Both the position numbers and the translations under genes were made by a program. Shown piece by piece: positions 34,922-38,310 of a stretch of 38,310 bases of DNA (position 1 is its first letter; every line of letters begins with the position of its first letter). Source of the DNA: RGIG4576 sp964536025 (lineage in GTDB: Bacteria > Bacteroidota > Bacteroidia > Bacteroidales > Muribaculaceae); the NCBI GenBank assembly GCA_964536025.1, contig CAZHXA010000021.1, forward strand, positions 1-38,310. Direction: 5' to 3'. Below the pieces are notes generated by a model. The model was not told the origin of the DNA and searched no databases. It worked only from the letters and a program-made list of their open reading frames with translations.

Positions 34922-34927
34922 ACACCA

Positions 34928-34957
34928 CAAAGGTACAATACATTTTTATTTCTGCAA
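34928..34957 (-). promoter_or_regulatory. Promoter of the candidate small RNA
   Basis: Minus strand: TTG (34955-34957), 19 nt, TACCTTTG (34928-34935), the Bacteroidota -33/-7 pattern at ideal spacing. No protein gene on the minus strand lies close downstream. Confidence 0.6.
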
Positions 34958-35047
34958 TAAAAAACACATTAAAAGTTTATCGTTTTAAAACTTTTTAACC
35001 TAAAAATAACAGCTTTCATATTTTTTTTGATTTATATTATATAAGAG

Positions 35048-35095
35048 AAGTCCCAAATAATCATTTATCACGATTATTTGGGACTTTCTTATTTT
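35048..35095. terminator. Bidirectional terminator between polA and the M16 gene
   Basis: A perfect 15-bp stem (35048-35062 with 35072-35086) closes a 9-nt loop, with a T-rich tail (TCTTATTTT) on the plus side and A/T-rich flanks on the other. It lies between two convergent genes and can serve both. Confidence 0.75.
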
Positions 35096-35119
35096 AACCC
35101 TGATTATTTTCAATCATTG

Positions 35120-37945
35120 TTATTTTGCCGGTGGCAACATCAAATATTGAATACGGTTTCCCGGTTTTAATATCAATTCTACATATTCTTGAATAGATTC
35201 AGGAGTTATTCCGTTTACTACATCACGATAACCTGTATTACGGTCTACGCCTGTCAATAAATAAGATTGAAGCACACCTGTCCAATAACGATTTTCGTGT
35301 TCGTTTTGGTCTATTCTCTTCAACATATATTCCTTAACCTTGTTAAGTTCTTCAACTTTCACTTCTTTAGAAAGGTCGGTAAGAGCTTTGATTGTAAGTT
35401 CACTCACTTTATCTTTCTTAGTAGCGTCTATACCAAATGCAGCTTGAATAACTACTGTAGGTTCATAACCAAGATTTTGAGCTCCGCTTGCATGTGGACT
35501 GTAAGCAGCACCTTCGTCTTCACGCACACTATTTGTCAAATTGGTTGACATCAATTGACCAACAATACTTGTTTTTACACTGTTAGCTACATTATATGGG
35601 ATTGTATTTGTTTCCCATATAGCAGCATACATTGCTTGGTTATTTTCTGAAGCATGCTCAAATTCATGATAAACATCACCTTTCAACAAATCCAAATGGT
35701 CATTTACAGCTACCTCTTTCTTTGTTTTCTTAGCAGGTAGAGATGCAATATATTGAGCAATATATTGTTTCATTTGAGCTTCATCAAAATTACCTATGAT
35801 AATGAAATCAAATTCAGCAGCATTTCCAAAACGTTCGTTATGAATATTTAGAGTTCGTGCATAATCCATTTTTTCAATCAATTCAGGACTCATTATGGCA
35901 GCCTTTGGATTATGATTGTAAATGAAACGAGTCAAAGAATCTTGGAATACATAATTCGGTGAATTTATTTGATTCTTCAAAGCACCTATCATCATTTGCT
36001 TAACAACATCAAAACCGGCTTTATCGTTACGAGGTTTAACAATACCTGTATATAACAATTGCATCATTGCTTCTACATCTTTAGGAGTTGTACGTCCTGT
36101 GATGTATTCATTGTGAGCACTTATATTGAAAGAAACGCTTGCTTGTTTTCCACTCAAGTACTTATCCAAATCATTATACGACAATTGATCAACACCATTC
36201 ATGCTCCACAATTGATTATAAACAGCTATATTAGCATGGTCTTCTGCTCCATAAAGTGCTTCCCCCCCCCAACTTGAAGCTGTCAAAATCACTTCATCAT
36301 CTTTATAATCGGTTTTCTTAATGTACACTTTTACACCATTTGACAATGTCAATTCTGTAAAACCGAATTTTGCAGGAGCTTCTTTTACAATAGAACCAGC
36401 TTTAGGCATTTCGGTCATTAAAGCAATATTAGACTCTTCTTCCGCAGGTTTTTCGGTAGGAGTTGCATAAACGTCTTTAGCTGCATCAAACATTTGAGCT
36501 TCAGTCATCAACGTTACACCTTCTTTGATAGGACCAAGATTCAACACAACAAGATTTTTGCCTTTCAAATCAAGCAATTGTTTCATTGTTTGATTTACTA
36601 CTTCAACAGGAAGCATTGGTGCTGTTTGCTTAATTTTTTCATATTCATAAGCAACTCCGCTTATAGGTGTATTGTCAAGAAAATTGGCAATATAAGATTG
36701 TGCATAATTATCGTTCTTTTGCTTACTGCGATTAGTATAAGCCTTTTCAAGACGGCTTAAGTATTCGTTTCGAGCTCTATCATATTCAGCTCCGGTAAAA
36801 CCATGTTCTGCAATACGTTTAAGTTCAGTCAACACTGCTTGAAGAGCTACTTTACCTCCCTTATCATTCACATAAGCTTGAACTAACAAAGAACCTTTAT
36901 AGTTAGACAAAATGAATGAACCAAAATCAGCACCAACATTACCAAATGGAGCATTGGCTTTCATTGCTATATCTCCAAAGCGTTCCGACATCATAAGACC
37001 CGCAACTCCGAATATATAATCATTTATATATTGGGCATCGGTATTACGTAATTCACGTGGCAAAATATCATATTTTACAAAAACCCATACCATTTCTGCC
37101 GGCATTTCCTTATCGGCATAACTTACAAATATAGGTTGGTCATTGTCAGGTACAGGGAAATATTCAAATGTAGCTGCATTTTCAGGCATTTTAATAGAGC
37201 CGAAGATGTTTTTGATTTTAGCTTCCATTTGGTCAACATCAATATCTCCTACTACAACGATACCTTGTAAATCAGGGCGATACCATTTTTCATAATAATT
37301 ACGCAATTCACTATATTTGAAATTATCGATAACGTCAATAAGACCTATCGGAAGGCGTTCGCCATATTTACTTCCAGGATAAATAATTGAACCTTTCTTT
37401 TCTATCATTCGAGTTATAGCATTACCAAGACGCCATTCTTCATGAATTACACCACGTTCTTTATCTATTTCAGCATCTTCAAGAAGCAAATCATCTGCCC
37501 AATCGTGAAGTATCAACAAACAAGAATCAATTACATTTTCGTTTTGTGTAGGAACACTTGTAATACGATATACAGTGCGGTCGGTTGATGTATATGCATT
37601 CAAATCGGCACCAAATTTTATACCTTTTGTTTCAAGCCATGTTACAATTTGATTTCCGGGGAAATTCTTTGTTCCATTGAAACACATGTGTTCAAGGAAG
37701 TGAGCCAAACCACGTTGAGCCTCTTCTTCCTGCACAGAACCCACCTTTTGAGCAATGTGGAAATCAACTTGATTCTTTGGAAATTCATTGTGACGGATAT
37801 AATAAGTCAACCCGTTGTCAAGCTTACCTACTCGCACGGCTGAATCCACCGGTGCTGCCGGAATTTGTGGCATTTGAGCTTTTGCTGTCATGGATAAACC
37901 AACTAAAGCAACAGCTAAGAGTAGAAAATTAAAAAACTTTTTCAT
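35120..37945 (-). CDS. M16 family zinc metallopeptidase (insulinase-like), secreted
   Basis: A 941-residue exported protease of the pitrilysin/PqqL type made of two M16 halves. The signal peptide MKKFFNFLLLAVALVGLSMTAKA is clear. The inverted zinc motif HFLEH (H82, E85, H86) is followed by E163 in DKERGVIHEEW, completing the metal site. The second half (from about 520, ELTLSNGVKVYIKKTDY) has no HxxEH, as usual for the inactive half that shapes the chamber. It probably degrades peptides in the periplasm. A run of nine G in the coding strand (region 36262-36270) encodes the GG of SSWGGEALYG and is a place where reading or replication slips are possible. Confidence 0.93.
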   Translation of the reverse strand: MKKFFNFLLLAVALVGLSMTAKAQMPQIPAAPVDSAVRVGKLDNGLTYYIRHNEFPKNQVDFHIAQKVGSVQEEEAQRGLAHFLEHMCFNGTKNFPGNQIVTWLETKGIKFGADLNAYTSTDRTVYRITSVPTQNENVIDSCLLILHDWADDLLLEDAEIDKERGVIHEEWRLGNAITRMIEKKGSIIYPGSKYGERLPIGLIDVIDNFKYSELRNYYEKWYRPDLQGIVVVGDIDVDQMEAKIKNIFGSIKMPENAATFEYFPVPDNDQPIFVSYADKEMPAEMVWVFVKYDILPRELRNTDAQYINDYIFGVAGLMMSERFGDIAMKANAPFGNVGADFGSFILSNYKGSLLVQAYVNDKGGKVALQAVLTELKRIAEHGFTGAEYDRARNEYLSRLEKAYTNRSKQKNDNYAQSYIANFLDNTPISGVAYEYEKIKQTAPMLPVEVVNQTMKQLLDLKGKNLVVLNLGPIKEGVTLMTEAQMFDAAKDVYATPTEKPAEEESNIALMTEMPKAGSIVKEAPAKFGFTELTLSNGVKVYIKKTDYKDDEVILTASSWGGEALYGAEDHANIAVYNQLWSMNGVDQLSYNDLDKYLSGKQASVSFNISAHNEYITGRTTPKDVEAMMQLLYTGIVKPRNDKAGFDVVKQMMIGALKNQINSPNYVFQDSLTRFIYNHNPKAAIMSPELIEKMDYARTLNIHNERFGNAAEFDFIIIGNFDEAQMKQYIAQYIASLPAKKTKKEVAVNDHLDLLKGDVYHEFEHASENNQAMYAAIWETNTIPYNVANSVKTSIVGQLMSTNLTNSVREDEGAAYSPHASGAQNLGYEPTVVIQAAFGIDATKKDKVSELTIKALTDLSKEVKVEELNKVKEYMLKRIDQNEHENRYWTGVLQSYLLTGVDRNTGYRDVVNGITPESIQEYVELILKPGNRIQYLMLPPAK

Positions 37946-38013
37946 CTTGTTTAAAATTATATATAAACTATTATAAAATTATTCTATAGCACTAAATAAT
38001 GTCATTTATTTGC

Positions 38014-38021
38014 CAAATTTA
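38014..38021 (-). promoter_or_regulatory. Putative -7 element of the M16 gene
   Basis: Reads TAAATTTG on the minus strand, 68 nt before ATG 37945. No well-spaced TTG is visible upstream. Confidence 0.4.
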
Positions 38022-38265
38022 TATAAAATCTATCAAAAAAAGACCTTTACATCGTTAAAAGTACCAAAATTACTTTCATCAATTATATTAGACTACAGAA
38101 TATGCCAAAAAGTTGCATTAAATAATGTATTTTTTGAAAAAATCGCAGATATTACAAAATTTCATCATTTTATAATGATTTCATGGATTGTAGAATTCAA
38201 TAATTTCTTCCTTCTCTCGAAGATTATGTTGTCGGCATTGTTTTTATGGTAATACAAAAAAGAAA
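38022..38265. other. Intergenic stretch without a recognised gene
   Basis: A/T-rich DNA between the M16 promoter element and the right-edge terminator. The only sizeable frame (38010-38252, plus) starts beside the promoter element, has low-complexity Phe/Ile/Leu content and no recognisable features, so it is not called. A small ATCATT/AATGAT hairpin lies at 38164-38179. Confidence 0.5.
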
Positions 38266-38305
38266 GAGAGAGAATCGTTGACTTGGTTGTCTTTGATTCT
38301 CTCTC
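38252..38305 (-). terminator. Terminator of a minus-strand gene beyond the right edge
   Basis: GAGAGAGAATC (38266-38276) pairs exactly with GATTCTCTCTC (38295-38305) across an 18-nt loop. On the minus strand the stem is followed by TTTCTTTTTTG, so it ends a gene that lies to the right of the window. Confidence 0.7.
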
Positions 38306-38310
38306 TTCTC

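Noticed and set aside
36262..36270. Nine-base C run in the M16 gene as a phase-variation tract
   Set aside because: The frame is intact and the run encodes conserved GG of the second half; without variant reads a switching role cannot be supported.
38010..38252. Plus-strand frame of 80 aa near the right edge
   Set aside because: It begins inside the M16 promoter region, is low in complexity and has no upstream promoter element or recognisable domain.
1..38310. CRISPR arrays, tRNA genes, insertion sequences or prophage modules
   Set aside because: No regularly spaced repeats, cloverleaf-like segments, transposase or integrase frames were found.

Overview
The window is AT-rich and reads as a chromosomal segment of a Bacteroidales-type gut bacterium. 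The reasons are the repeated Bacteroidota -7 promoter element (TAnnTTTG, several times with a TTG about 19 nt upstream), few Shine-Dalgarno sites, a DUF4421 protein, a Bacteroidota-style TamB, a carboxyspermidine dehydrogenase, and an M16 protease with a signal peptide. The genus cannot be fixed from the sequence. I saw no tRNA, rRNA, CRISPR array, insertion sequence or phage module.

Layout. 1-2000 is an eroded patch: two small genes of unknown role, a truncated HTH regulator and a broken membrane-protein gene. 2051-4898 (+) holds aroQ, an O-methyltransferase, rbfA and a LolC/E-like permease. 4889-8544 (-) is a tight four-gene operon: steroid 5-alpha-reductase-like membrane enzyme, Old-Yellow-Enzyme-type reductase and two short-chain dehydrogenases. 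It is the most notable system here and fits reductive remodelling of a bile-acid or steroid A ring. 8734-9993 is a secreted metallophosphatase closed by a strong terminator. 10212-13791 is pstSCAB without phoU, followed by about 1 kb of frameshifted remnants (13870-14942). 14959-18681 (-) holds carboxyspermidine dehydrogenase, then folC behind a two-gene chromate-type transporter. 18953-19327 is desulfoferrodoxin with a textbook promoter and an upstream dyad. 19409-22632 (-) holds a DUF1846 protein and fhs. 22829-34853 (+) holds tamB, a DUF4421 protein, tsaD, cinA, an acyltransferase and polA. 35120-37945 (-) is a large M16 peptidase, and the right edge ends in the terminator of an unseen minus-strand gene.

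The genes cover housekeeping (shikimate, folate and one-carbon metabolism, ribosome maturation, t6A tRNA modification, DNA repair), envelope assembly (TamB, LolC/E-like, DUF4421, acyltransferase), phosphate uptake and oxygen defence. Points for a second look are the reductase/SDR operon, a candidate minus-strand small RNA just past polA, a PolA whose 3'-5' exonuclease site has lost three of four catalytic carboxylates, mirror-image promoters between fhs and tamB, a perfect 13-bp hairpin inside the acyltransferase gene, and the decayed genes beside pst and at the left edge.
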